In this document: in pieces, positions 33,045-41,064 of the stretch | Layout of the letters: each line of letters opens with the position of its first letter | Position numbering within the stretch: the stretch's first letter is position 1 | NCBI GenBank assembly: GCA_045587205.1 | Contig: JAZNBV010000015.1 | Coordinates: forward strand, 1 to 41,491 | Direction: 5' to 3' | Origin: SIG78 sp045587205 | Lineage (GTDB): Bacteria > Verrucomicrobiota > Lentisphaeria > Victivallales > Victivallaceae | Length of the DNA: 41,491 nucleotides | Made by a program: the position numbers and the translations under genes | Notes under the pieces: generated by a model | Told to the model about the DNA's origin: nothing | The model's database searches: none | Seen by the model: the letters and a program-made list of their open reading frames with translations, nothing else

Positions 33045-33926
33045 ATGTTTATTGACATTCACGCTCACGCCTACCGTAAGCCTTTTCTGCAGATGCCGGG
33101 CCGCAAGCCCTGGCCGACACCTGATCAGCTTATCGAATTTTATGACCGGCACGAAATCGAAAAGGCCGTTCTGCTGCCGCTGATCGGTCCTGAATATTAT
33201 CTGCCGCAGGCCAATGAGGATATTCTGGAAGCCGCCGAGCGTTTTCCCGGCAGATTTATTCCTTTCTGCAACATTCACCCGCGCGCGGTCGGCAACTTTG
33301 AGCATACCCGCCTGGAAGAGGTTTTCAAGCAGTACCGCGATGCCGGATGCAAAGGCGTTGGCGAAGTTATCTGCAATATGCGTTTTGATGATCCTTTTAT
33401 GACCAATCTGTTCCGCGCCATTGAAATTATGGAATGGCCGATGACTATTCACCTGGGGCACGCGGTCGGGCACTGCTATGGTATTTATGATGATCCCGGT
33501 CTGCCGGGGCTGGATCTGACGCTTTCGCTCTATCCGGGAATGAAGATTTTTGCCCACAGCCAGACTTTCTGGGCTGAAATCGGCAAACTGGATCTGGTCG
33601 GCGACCGTGCCGGATACCCCAAAGGCAAGATCGTCGAAGAGGGGGCAGTACCCAAACTGTTCCGCAAACACCCCAATCTGTACGGCGACCTCTCTGCCGG
33701 CAGCGGCTGCAACGCGCTGACCCGCGATGAAGATTACGCAGTGAAATTCCTCAATGAATTCCAGGATCGGCTGATGTTCGGTATTGATATTTGCTCCGAA
33801 CCGAAAGATGAGCAGCATACCGGCCTGATCGTTTTCCTGAAAAAGCTTTTGAGCGAAGGCAAGATCAGCCAGAGTGTTTTCAACAAGATCGCCAGAGAAA
33901 ATGCGGTGCGTCTGCTGAATCTGTAA
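33045..33926 (+). CDS. Amidohydrolase family protein (COG2159-like)
   Basis: A 293-residue TIM-barrel metal hydrolase. The HxH pair His6/His8 in DIHAHAY, His136 in MTIHLGH, His171 in FAHSQ and Asp248 in GIDIC fit the metal site of amidohydrolase_2 enzymes, which include decarboxylases and lactonases. The substrate cannot be inferred. It stands alone between tRNA-Lys and the GH20 gene, transcribed opposite to both. AAGGA lies 9 bases before ATG 33045. It ends before a strong bidirectional hairpin. Confidence 0.88.
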   Translation: MFIDIHAHAYRKPFLQMPGRKPWPTPDQLIEFYDRHEIEKAVLLPLIGPEYYLPQANEDILEAAERFPGRFIPFCNIHPRAVGNFEHTRLEEVFKQYRDAGCKGVGEVICNMRFDDPFMTNLFRAIEIMEWPMTIHLGHAVGHCYGIYDDPGLPGLDLTLSLYPGMKIFAHSQTFWAEIGKLDLVGDRAGYPKGKIVEEGAVPKLFRKHPNLYGDLSAGSGCNALTRDEDYAVKFLNEFQDRLMFGIDICSEPKDEQHTGLIVFLKKLLSEGKISQSVFNKIARENAVRLLNL

Positions 33927-33949
33927 TATATATTTGCAGAAGAATATTG

Positions 33950-33998
33950 AAAAGTGGTTGTCGCAAACATTTTTTGAAGTTTTGCGACAACCACTTTT
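33950..33998. terminator. Bidirectional terminator with an 18-bp perfect stem
   Basis: Arms 33950-33967 and 33981-33998 are exact reverse complements around a 13-nt loop. Each arm ends in AAAA or TTTT, so either transcript leaves the stem through U residues. It lies between the convergent amidohydrolase and GH20 genes and probably ends both. The stem is unusually long and perfect for a terminator. Confidence 0.8.
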
Positions 33999-34029
33999 AT
34001 GTTTTGGTCTCTGTACAAGCCGGGGGATT

Positions 34030-35895
34030 TCAGAGAATGCCGGGGACCGCTTTTTTCAGTGCGATCCTTGCGGTGTGCCGCACTTCGGAAATTTTTCGGT
34101 TGCGGTATGCGTCGATGGTGCTCTGGGTACCGAAATAAGCAAATGTTTCATCCGGTGAAAGGATGTTGGTCACATCGCTGATTCCGCCGGATACATAAGT
34201 TATTCCGGCAGGCTCATATTTACCTGCTGCCGTGAACACTGCGGCGTAAGCTATGCCGATACCGCCGTAACCTTCGGCAGCTATTTCGATTTCTTCCGGT
34301 ATCACACCAGCCGGCACAAAGAAATACTTGTGAAAGAGTGCCGATTTGGATTTATCCACCCCGCTGGATACCGGGAGCCATTTGCCGCCGGATTTCAAGC
34401 GGATATCAATTTTTTCGGCTTCATACCCGTCCGGCAGTACAAAATTGATCTGAACTCTGGCACAATTGCTGAAATTATCTTTGAAGTCAGCAATCATCTT
34501 GAGAACCCGGTCTTTGAATCCGCGGAAAGTTTCCACCGCAGCAGCGGTACGCGCTTTTCTGCACGCTTCTATGTTGCGGTCCCAGACAGCGGCAATATCG
34601 CCTGCGATCTTATCGAGGTCTTCGGCTTCCTGTCCGTGGAGCATCTTGAATGCAGCAAGATTGAGCCGGTATCCGGCCTCCCACATATCAATGTCAGCAA
34701 TGATATCATCCACGATCGATCCGGCAAAAGTACCGGCAAATTTTTCCCGTTTTTGCTGCAGAATACTTTTCAGAGTGCGGAACGACCGCATTTTTTCCCA
34801 ATCCGGCCCTGTTGATGCGTGTGTATTCAGCAATGCGGCATTGAGACATTGGCCTTTGTCATAAAATTCCACATATTGTTTAATGGCGTTGAGAAAGAGT
34901 TCATCATCTGTTTTGAAAAGTTCCACCAGTGCCGAATGGAAAATTTCTTCGGAAGATTTTTCCCCGCTGCTGCTCCAGAGTCCGCCGGTAGCGGCAATAA
35001 TTGGAAAATACTTATACATCAGGCGCTGTTTCTTTTCCCAGATCGTAAGCAAGCCGCCCTTGCATTTTTTATTCTGCACAGTTGCGGTGAAAGTTTCCAC
35101 ATTGCTCCAGCAGTAATCAGCCGGGGCAATGATATATTCAAAGCCGGCTTTTTCGTAATATGCGTGACGGTCTTTGAAGTCGAGATTGGCAAAATGTCCG
35201 CGCCAGCCGGTGATATTGGGGTCATACAGCCAGTTGACCATAATTATATCGCGCGGGAACGTGTCGAATACTTCAGGATAAAGTTCGATCATATCATCCC
35301 ACATCATAACGCGTTTTTTCAATTTCTGCGTTACAAATGCGTGGCAGAATTTTATATGATCGCCGTAAAGAGCCTGTTCGCCGGCAAATGTTCCGGCTTT
35401 AGGTGCACACTCTTTGCAGTAGCCCATATTGTAAACTTCATCAGCTCCGATATGCAGATATTGCGAGGGAAACATTGCCGCAACTTCTGTAAAATATGCT
35501 TCAACAAATGCCCGTGTTTCCGGCAGACTTGGGCACATTTCATCCTGCATTGACCCCCAGAATCTGCCGGTTATACCATCGCGCAATTCGCATAAGTGGC
35601 CATAACCGGGAGTGGGCAGAAGCAGATCAGAGTGTCCGAGGCACGCCAAACCGGGAATGATATCAATGCTGCGCGCTGAAGCGTATTCTACAAGTTCGCG
35701 TATCTCATCGGCGCTGTAACCGTTTTCCTGCCCGATATCAAAAGTTGCGGTACGGACACGCCATTCCAGATAAAGAAAGAGAGTATTGTAATTTTTTTCC
35801 GCAATAAAATCGATGAATTTTTTGATAAAATCCATCGTTTCCATCTGGCGGGCAAGATCCAGCTGAACCGCCCTGATTTCAAAATCCGGTTTCAT
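34030..35895 (-). CDS. Glycoside hydrolase family 20 protein (beta-N-acetylhexosaminidase-like)
   Basis: A 621-residue protein without signal peptide. The barrel begins right at the N-terminus (RAVQLDLARQMETMDFIKKF) with no leading GH20b domain; the catalytic Asp152-Glu153 pair is in LHIGADEVYNMG, and MMWDDM and VNWLYDP follow as in exo-acting hexosaminidases. A C-terminal beta-rich region (about 470-600) may be a discoidin-like binding module. It differs clearly from the first GH20 protein in domain order. AAGGGA precedes ATG 35895. It is the last gene of a likely valS-dapA-dedA-GH20 unit (51 bases behind dedA). Confidence 0.85.
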   Translation of the reverse strand: MKPDFEIRAVQLDLARQMETMDFIKKFIDFIAEKNYNTLFLYLEWRVRTATFDIGQENGYSADEIRELVEYASARSIDIIPGLACLGHSDLLLPTPGYGHLCELRDGITGRFWGSMQDEMCPSLPETRAFVEAYFTEVAAMFPSQYLHIGADEVYNMGYCKECAPKAGTFAGEQALYGDHIKFCHAFVTQKLKKRVMMWDDMIELYPEVFDTFPRDIIMVNWLYDPNITGWRGHFANLDFKDRHAYYEKAGFEYIIAPADYCWSNVETFTATVQNKKCKGGLLTIWEKKQRLMYKYFPIIAATGGLWSSSGEKSSEEIFHSALVELFKTDDELFLNAIKQYVEFYDKGQCLNAALLNTHASTGPDWEKMRSFRTLKSILQQKREKFAGTFAGSIVDDIIADIDMWEAGYRLNLAAFKMLHGQEAEDLDKIAGDIAAVWDRNIEACRKARTAAAVETFRGFKDRVLKMIADFKDNFSNCARVQINFVLPDGYEAEKIDIRLKSGGKWLPVSSGVDKSKSALFHKYFFVPAGVIPEEIEIAAEGYGGIGIAYAAVFTAAGKYEPAGITYVSGGISDVTNILSPDETFAYFGTQSTIDAYRNRKISEVRHTARIALKKAVPGIL

Positions 35896-35946
35896 TGTCG
35901 ATTCCCTTGGTGAAGATATTATGTTATATCTGCGGAAAGAATAAAC

Positions 35947-36624
35947 TCACTCCGCAGGAGTTGAGCGTTTCATCACCTTGTGATGGATAAATAAATATGC
36001 TGCAGTCAGTATTGCCAGAACAACTATAACATATATATAGTTATCGTGAATGAGCTGTTTGCCTTTGCCGATCATCTCAAGATAGCTCATATTGCCGGCA
36101 AGATGTGCAAAATACCAGCCGATCAATGCCAGTACCGTTGTCCACAACCCGGCACCCAGGGCGGTAAAAAAGGAAAAACGCTTGAAATTCATCCGTGCCA
36201 ATCCCGCCGGAATACTGATAAGCTGGCGGATCGCCGGCAGCAGACGGCAGACAAAGGTCGCCAGTTCGCCGTATTCGCGAAAGACTTCTTCTGCGCGGTC
36301 AAGTGCAGCTTCTTTCAGGAAAAAGTATCTGCCGTATTTATGAAGAAACGGCCGGCCAAGCCAGCTTGCCAGATAGTAGTTTATATACGCTCCAACCATT
36401 GATCCGGCTAATCCGCAAATGATCGACAGTGTAAGATCCAGCCAGGGGATCCCGGTGGAAAGACCTCCGCGGCAGGCAAGAAAGCCTGCCGGGATCATCA
36501 CCACTTCGCTGGGAAAAGGTATGAACGAACTTTCAATCGTCATAAAAATAAATATAAGTATGAACCCCCACAGCGGTGCGCAGGCGGTCAGACTGTCCAG
36601 CGAAGTGGCAACAGCTTCGGTCAT
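35947..36624 (-). CDS. DedA family membrane protein (VTT domain)
   Basis: A 225-residue inner-membrane protein with about five hydrophobic segments. The family motif is visible: ESSFIPFPSEVVMIPAGFLA near residues 31-50, GSMVGAYINYYLASWLGR, and the FVCRLLPAIRQLISIPAGLARM stretch near 124-145 with its conserved Arg residues. DedA proteins help maintain membrane potential and have been linked to undecaprenyl-phosphate or phospholipid flipping. It starts 12 bases after dapA, so the pair probably serves envelope synthesis. AAGG lies 10 bases before ATG 36624. Confidence 0.92.
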   Translation of the reverse strand: MTEAVATSLDSLTACAPLWGFILIFIFMTIESSFIPFPSEVVMIPAGFLACRGGLSTGIPWLDLTLSIICGLAGSMVGAYINYYLASWLGRPFLHKYGRYFFLKEAALDRAEEVFREYGELATFVCRLLPAIRQLISIPAGLARMNFKRFSFFTALGAGLWTTVLALIGWYFAHLAGNMSYLEMIGKGKQLIHDNYIYVIVVLAILTAAYLFIHHKVMKRSTPAE

Positions 36625-36636
36625 AGCGGTAAAACC

Positions 36637-37515
36637 TTACTTGATCATTCCGCACTTGCGCATTGTGGCGGCAAGTTTTTCGCGGCTGGCGGCAGAAAGT
36701 TCGCACAGCGGCAGACGGTATTCTTCTTCGATCAATCCCGCCATCGCCATTGCCGCCTTGATCGGAATGGGGTTGGTTTCGATGAACTGGTCGCGGAAAA
36801 ATCCGTAATATTTGGCGTGCAGCGCCTGTGCCGCGGCAATGTCGCCGGCAAGGAACGCGCTGACCATCTTGCTCATATCGCCGGGAATAATGTTGCTGGC
36901 AACGCTGATGATACCTTTGGCGCCCACGCTCATCATCGGCAGAGTCAGAGAGTCATCGCCGCTCAAAACAGTGATATCATCGCCGCAGATATCCAGAATC
37001 GACGATACTCTGTCAACACTGCCGGCAGCTTCCTTGATTGCCACGATATTGGCATTTTTTGCCAGACGCGCAACCGTGCTTTCAGCAATCGCCACGCCGG
37101 AGCGGCCGGGAACATTGTACAGAAATACCGGCAACCCGCCTTTGTCCGCCACTTCCGAAAAGTGCCGGTACAAGCCTTCCTGGGTCGGCTTGTTGTAATA
37201 TGGAGTCACCTGCAATGTGCCGTCGGCACCGTCTTTGGCGGCGGCCTGGGTCATCTCGATAGCTTCGCGGGTGCAGTTGGCGCCGGTACCGGCAATGATC
37301 TGGCAGCGGCCGTTTGCCACTTCGATAACAGTCTTGATGACTTTGGCGTGTTCGGCATAAGTCAGGGTGGGGGATTCGCCGGTGGTCCCCACCGGAACGA
37401 TACCGGCAACCTTGCCGGCGATCTGCATTTCAACTAAATTACGCAAAGTATCATAATCGACTTCGCCGTTGCGCATCGGGGTGACCAATGCAGTATAAAC
37501 TCCTTGAATATTCAT
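36637..37515 (-). CDS. dapA: 4-hydroxy-tetrahydrodipicolinate synthase
   Basis: Condenses pyruvate and aspartate semialdehyde, the first step committed to lysine and diaminopimelate for peptidoglycan. The 292-residue TIM barrel has Thr44/Thr45 in VGTTGESPT, Tyr133 in FLYNVPGR and the Schiff-base Lys161 in AIKEAAG, numbered exactly as in E. coli DapA. AAGGAG is 8 bases before ATG 37515. It follows valS by 27 bases. Confidence 0.96.
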   Translation of the reverse strand: MNIQGVYTALVTPMRNGEVDYDTLRNLVEMQIAGKVAGIVPVGTTGESPTLTYAEHAKVIKTVIEVANGRCQIIAGTGANCTREAIEMTQAAAKDGADGTLQVTPYYNKPTQEGLYRHFSEVADKGGLPVFLYNVPGRSGVAIAESTVARLAKNANIVAIKEAAGSVDRVSSILDICGDDITVLSGDDSLTLPMMSVGAKGIISVASNIIPGDMSKMVSAFLAGDIAAAQALHAKYYGFFRDQFIETNPIPIKAAMAMAGLIEEEYRLPLCELSAASREKLAATMRKCGMIK

Positions 37516-37542
37516 AAAAACAACTCCTTGAAGTAGTGAAAA

Positions 37543-40212
37543 TTATTGCAATGCCTTAATCAATTCCAGCGTGCGTTCCAGTTTGCCTTCCAATTCCTGC
37601 AAATGTTCGCGCGCCGCCTGAACCACGGCTTCTGGCGCCTTGGAAACAAACTTTTCGTTGGAAAGTTTAGCCTTGGAACCTTTGATCCAGCCTTCGAGTT
37701 CAGCTTTCTGCTTATCGAGTTTTTTCAATTCTTCAGCAATGTCGATCAGCCCGGCCAGCGGCAGGTAGATCGTACCCGACGAAGCCAGCTGTGACGGAGC
37801 GGCTCCGTTCGCAGCACTGTCAAACTCTGCCAGGGCCACCTCCAAACCGCCGGCGTTCAAAAGACTCTTGAGCGAGGATATTTCCGCATTGAGGAATTCC
37901 GCACTTGCCGCATCGGCAGCTTTGATGTAGAAATTGACTTTTTTGCCATCGGGCAGCTGATAATTGCTGCGCAGCGCACGGCCGCAGCGCACCAGTTCAA
38001 ATTTGCCATCGACCAGCGCGGCAGCGGCGGCGTATTCAGCGGACTGTTCCGCAGTGAGCGCACATTCCGGATAGCTTTCAAACATAATGGATTTGCCTTC
38101 GGAAACAAAACCCATCTGGTGTGCCAGTTCTTCGGTGATGAACGGCATAAAGGGATGCATTACACACAGAATCTTGTAGAGCGCATAATCCAGTACTGCC
38201 AACGCGTGTTTTTTGGCTGCATCACCGGCATAAAGCTGAACTTTTTCCGCTTCGATGAACCAGTCGCAGAAATTGCTCCAGACCAGTTCGTATATATCGT
38301 GTGCGGCGGTGTGGAAACGGTATCCCTTGAGGTCGCTGTCCACACTGCGGAGCACGGAATCGAGTTTGTGGAGCATCCACTTTTCATCATTGGTGAGCAA
38401 GGCAATATCTCCGGCGCTCAACTCTTTGAAACTGGCGCTGACTTCGCCCTGCAATCTGCGGAAACGGCAGGCGTTCCAGAGCTTGTTGGCAAAGTTCCGG
38501 CCGATTTCGCACTTTTCGTTGCTGTATTTTATGTCCATACCCACCGGGGCAATGTAGATGATCGAAAAACGCAATGCGTCCGCACCGTATTTTTCAATAA
38601 CATCCAGCGGATCGGGGCTGTTGCCCAGACTTTTGGAGAGCTTTCTGCCCAGATCATCGCGGATAATGCTGGTAAAATAGACGTTGGAAAACGGTATTTT
38701 GCCGGTGAATTCGCATCCTGCCATAATCATACGCGCCACCCAGAAAAAGATGATGTCCGGTCCGGTCACCAGGTCGGTTGTGGGGTAGAATTTTTCCAGT
38801 TCCGCAGTTTTTTCCGGCCAACCCATTACCGAAAAAGGCCACAGCCAGCTGCTGAACCAGGTGTCAAGCACATCCTCTTCCTGGCGCCAGGTACCGCCGT
38901 CCTGCGGAGCGGTCAGCCCCACATACATAGCTCCGGTGGCATCGTTGTACCACGCCGGGATCCGGTGGCCCCACCAGATTTGACGGCTGAGGCACCAGTC
39001 CTGGATATTTTCCATCCAGTGAAAATAGGTCTTTGCCCAGCGTTCAGGATAGAACTTGATCGAGCCGTTTTTCACTGCTTCGATAGCGGGCTTGGCAAGT
39101 TCGCCCATCTTGCAGAACCACTGGCTGCTGACAAAAGTTTCGATCGGCACATCGCCGCGTTCGGAATAGCCGACAGCGTGGGTGATATCTTCAATACGCA
39201 CCAGCAGACCGGCATCTTCCATCATTTTTACGCACTTTTCGCGCGCTTCAAAGCGGTCAAGCCCTTCAAACTCCTTGCCGGCGGCGGCATTCATACTGGC
39301 ATCTTTGTTCATAACCATAATGCGTTCAAGATTATGCCGCTGACCGACTTCAAAGTCGTTGGGGTCGTGTGCCGGAGTGATTTTTACGCATCCGGACCCC
39401 TTGGTCGGGTCCGCGTGTTCATCGGCAACGATGGGTATTTCACGGTCGGTCAAGGGCAGTTTGACCATCTTGCCGATCAGGTTTTTGTAGCGTTCATCGT
39501 TGGGATTGACCGCTACGGCGGTATCGCCGAACATTGTTTCCGGTCGGGTGGTGGCGATTTCCAGGAAACCGCTGCCGTCAGCCAGCGGATATTTGAAGTA
39601 GTAGAATTTTCCGGGCACATCCTTGTAGATAACTTCTTCATCCGAAAGCGCGGTCTGCGCCTTTGGGCACCAGTTGATCATACGCACGCCGCGATAGATG
39701 TAACCTTTTTCGTACAAAGCAATAAAGACCTTCTGAACTGCTTCGGAAAGACCGTCATCCATTGTAAAACGTTCGCGTTCCCAGTCGCAGGAACTTCCGA
39801 GTTTGCGCAGCTGGCGGATGATGGTACCGCCGTACTGCTTGCGCCATTCGCGCACGCGGCGGATGAATTCATCGCGTCCGAGTTCATCGCGGTTGGTATT
39901 TTCATTCTGACGCAGATATTTATCGACGCGTGCCTCTGTAGCAAGACCGGCGTGGTCAGTGCCGGGGAACCAGCACACTTCATAACCGCGCATACGGTGA
40001 CTGCGGACAAGGATATCCTGCAGAGTGTTGTTGAGTACGTGCCCCAGCGTAAGAATCCCGGTGATGTTCGGCGGAGGGATCACCACCGAGTAAGCGGGTT
40101 TTTTCGAAGCGGGATCGGCGTGGAAAAGATTGTTGCTTTCCCAGAAATCATACCAGAAATTTTCAATGTTGCTTGATTCGTATGCCTTTGGCATATCAGG
40201 ACTCTGACTCAT
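37543..40212 (-). CDS. valS: Valine--tRNA ligase
   Basis: Charges tRNA-Val. The 889-residue class I synthetase has the HIGH-type motif in PPPNITGILTLGH (46-58), the editing-domain motif TTRPETMFGDTAVAVNP (221-237), WFSSWLWPFS, the KMSKS-type KLSKS (524-528) and a C-terminal coiled-coil arm (about 825-889, rich in Lys, Glu and Leu) typical of ValRS. The KMSKS loop carries Leu in place of Met. It appears to lead the valS-dapA-dedA-GH20 unit. AAGG lies 12 bases before ATG 40212. Confidence 0.97.
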   Translation of the reverse strand: MSQSPDMPKAYESSNIENFWYDFWESNNLFHADPASKKPAYSVVIPPPNITGILTLGHVLNNTLQDILVRSHRMRGYEVCWFPGTDHAGLATEARVDKYLRQNENTNRDELGRDEFIRRVREWRKQYGGTIIRQLRKLGSSCDWERERFTMDDGLSEAVQKVFIALYEKGYIYRGVRMINWCPKAQTALSDEEVIYKDVPGKFYYFKYPLADGSGFLEIATTRPETMFGDTAVAVNPNDERYKNLIGKMVKLPLTDREIPIVADEHADPTKGSGCVKITPAHDPNDFEVGQRHNLERIMVMNKDASMNAAAGKEFEGLDRFEAREKCVKMMEDAGLLVRIEDITHAVGYSERGDVPIETFVSSQWFCKMGELAKPAIEAVKNGSIKFYPERWAKTYFHWMENIQDWCLSRQIWWGHRIPAWYNDATGAMYVGLTAPQDGGTWRQEEDVLDTWFSSWLWPFSVMGWPEKTAELEKFYPTTDLVTGPDIIFFWVARMIMAGCEFTGKIPFSNVYFTSIIRDDLGRKLSKSLGNSPDPLDVIEKYGADALRFSIIYIAPVGMDIKYSNEKCEIGRNFANKLWNACRFRRLQGEVSASFKELSAGDIALLTNDEKWMLHKLDSVLRSVDSDLKGYRFHTAAHDIYELVWSNFCDWFIEAEKVQLYAGDAAKKHALAVLDYALYKILCVMHPFMPFITEELAHQMGFVSEGKSIMFESYPECALTAEQSAEYAAAAALVDGKFELVRCGRALRSNYQLPDGKKVNFYIKAADAASAEFLNAEISSLKSLLNAGGLEVALAEFDSAANGAAPSQLASSGTIYLPLAGLIDIAEELKKLDKQKAELEGWIKGSKAKLSNEKFVSKAPEAVVQAAREHLQELEGKLERTLELIKALQ

Positions 40213-40382
40213 TTTTGCAAAAAGCCTTCTGTTGCGTGATACAAGTTATTACGACAATATTACACAATAAATAATATAGCATAAAAACAATAATTTTAAA
40301 AACTTTACCATCTCTTTTCTCAACATTTTCTGTATTTATTCAGTTGAGAACAAAGAAAAATCATCTTTTCGCAAAAGAAAAT

Positions 40383-40413
40383 TTGACAAAAGCATATTGT
40401 TATGGCATTTTAT
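40383..40413 (+). promoter_or_regulatory. Probable promoter of tRNA-Ser
   Basis: A consensus TTGACA (40383-40388) stands 19 bases before TTTTAT (40408-40413), which runs into TATATAAG. The spacing is long for sigma-70. The 211-base gap between valS and the tRNA is otherwise AT-rich and must also hold the valS promoter, which I cannot place with confidence. Confidence 0.4.
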
Positions 40414-40423
40414 ATAAGTACGC

Positions 40424-40511
40424 GGAAGAATGGTCGAGTGGTTTAAGGCAGCGGTCTTGAAAACCGCCGAGGGGCGACCCTCCGTGGGTTCGAATCCCAC
40501 TTCTTCCGCCA
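40424..40511 (+). tRNA. tRNA-Ser (anticodon UGA)
   Basis: An 88-nt class II tRNA: acceptor GGAAGAA/TTCTTCC, anticodon stem GCGGT/ACCGC with loop CTTGAAA giving UGA, a long variable arm (CGAGGGGCGACCCTCCG), T-arm GTGGGTTCGAATCCCAC, discriminator G and an encoded CCA. Eight T follow directly. Confidence 0.97.
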
Positions 40512-40588
40512 TTTTTTTTGCAAAAATGCGGGATAGCCTGAATGAAATGAAGGCAATCCCATAAAAGCATTTTTGCAAAAAAATGGCG
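40507..40588. repeat. Long inverted repeat that includes the tRNA-Ser 3' end
   Basis: The last bases of tRNA-Ser and the following sequence (40507-40529) recur inverted at 40567-40588 with one extra T in the first copy. Inside, GGGATAGCCT (40530-40539) pairs with AGGCAATCCC (40551-40560) in 9 of 10 positions around an 11-nt loop. The whole can fold into one hairpin of about 32 bp with a 6-nt bulge. Confidence 0.85.
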
Positions 40589-40600
40589 AACGAAGACGCA

Positions 40601-40636
40601 CTTGTCACGGCGTAGCCCTTGGGGCGAAGACGGAAG
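40601..40636 (+). repeat. GTAG..CGAAG hairpin element, copy A
   Basis: Layout: CTTGTCACGGC-GTA-GCCC-TTG-GGGC-GAA-GACGGAAG. The inner stem is GCCC/GGGC (40615-40618 with 40622-40625). Copy B (40982-41024) shares the flanks with a different inner stem, and copy C (41033-41064) is the same design inverted. Confidence 0.75.
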
Positions 40637-40858
40637 TCTTCTCTTCACGCGGCGACAGCCGCTCTTCACTCAAAAGGCGCAGCCTTTTCTTCACATCTTC
40701 ACAAAAAACGAGAAGCCTTGCTTGTGAAGTTGCTCCATTTCATTCCGCTTGTGAAGAGGTCAGCTTGCGCTGCCCGTGAAGTTTTCTCGCTATCGCGAGT
40801 AAGGATGGTGTTTTTGATTAAAGAGCACCTACGGTGCTTAAACGGCGGCGTTGCCGCC
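40626..40858. repeat. Array of short palindromes joined by TCTTCAC / GTGAAG linkers
   Basis: At least eight stem-loops of different sequence: GAAGAC/GTCTTC (40626-40641), GCGGC/GCCGC (40649-40662), AAAAGGC/GCCTTTT (40672-40688), AAGC/GCTT (40713-40723), CAGC/GCTG (40761-40772), CTCGC/GCGAG (40786-40799), AGCACC/GGTGCT (40824-40838) and GGCGGC/GCCGCC (40844-40858). Linkers read TCTTCAC at 40642, 40663, 40688 and 40696 and the reverse complement GTGAAG at 40724, 40751 and 40776, so the linker direction flips near 40703-40723. Two further TCTTCAC copies are at 40954 and 41088. No protein-coding frame is credible here. Confidence 0.75.
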
Positions 40859-40875
40859 TTGATTTTTATTTTTGC
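40844..40875 (+). terminator. Terminator-like hairpin at the end of the palindrome array
   Basis: GGCGGC-GTT-GCCGCC (6 bp, GC-only stem) followed by TTGATTTTTATTTTT on the plus strand. It may end the tRNA-Ser transcript or transcription through the array. Confidence 0.55.
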
Positions 40876-40886
40876 AATGCTATATT
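40859..40886 (+). promoter_or_regulatory. Promoter-like sequence before the gene remnant
   Basis: TTGATT (40859-40864) and TATATT (40881-40886) are 16 bases apart, 24 bases before the ATG of the remnant at 40910. Confidence 0.45.
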
Positions 40887-40909
40887 AAACTCCGAAAGAA
40901 GATAATCTT

Positions 40910-40996
40910 ATGGCTGAAAGTAAATTGCGTACACTTTCCATTGATTTTGCCGCTCTTCACTCAAAACCGAAGGTTTTCTTCCTTGTCACGGCGTAA
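40910..40996 (+). pseudogene. Severed N-terminus of a four-helix-bundle (23S rRNA intervening-sequence type) protein
   Basis: A 28-codon frame begins MAESKLRTLSIDFA, which resembles the start of the four-helix-bundle proteins related to the 23S rRNA intervening-sequence protein (short acidic start, then S-I-D/E-F-A before the first helix). At codon 14 it runs into GCCGCTCTTCACTCAAAA (40949-40966), a sequence also found at 40658-40675, and then into palindrome and element copy B, where it stops. The promoter-like box upstream fits a former real gene. The remaining 100 or so residues of the family are absent. The family match is from memory on 14 residues and so is tentative. Confidence 0.5.
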
Positions 40997-41064
40997 TCTA
41001 CGGAGCAGATGAAGACGGATGAAGTTTTCTCGCTTCCTCCTTCGCCAAGGCTACGGAGGACAAG
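40982..41064. repeat. GTAG..CGAAG hairpin elements, copies B (plus) and C (inverted)
   Basis: Copy B (40982-41024) starts with CTTGTCACGGCGTA, identical to copy A over 14 bases, has an inner ATCT/AGAT stem and ends GAAGACGGATGAAG. Copy C (41033-41064) on the minus strand reads CTTGTCCTCCGTAGCC then TTGGCGAAGGAGGAAG, with outer stem CCTCC/GGAGG and inner stem GCC/GGC. B and C face each other. Confidence 0.75.

Noticed and set aside
38119..40176. A 685-codon open frame on the plus strand opposite valS
   Set aside because: Antisense shadow of a conserved synthetase; no ribosome binding site or known motif.
40213..40423. T-box riboswitch before valS
   Set aside because: No T-box sequence, specifier loop or terminator pair is visible, and the organism does not look like a Firmicute.
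40400..40779. Small open frames crossing tRNA-Ser and the palindrome array
   Set aside because: They overlap the tRNA or consist of hairpin repeat sequence translated by chance; none has a ribosome binding site or a family resemblance.
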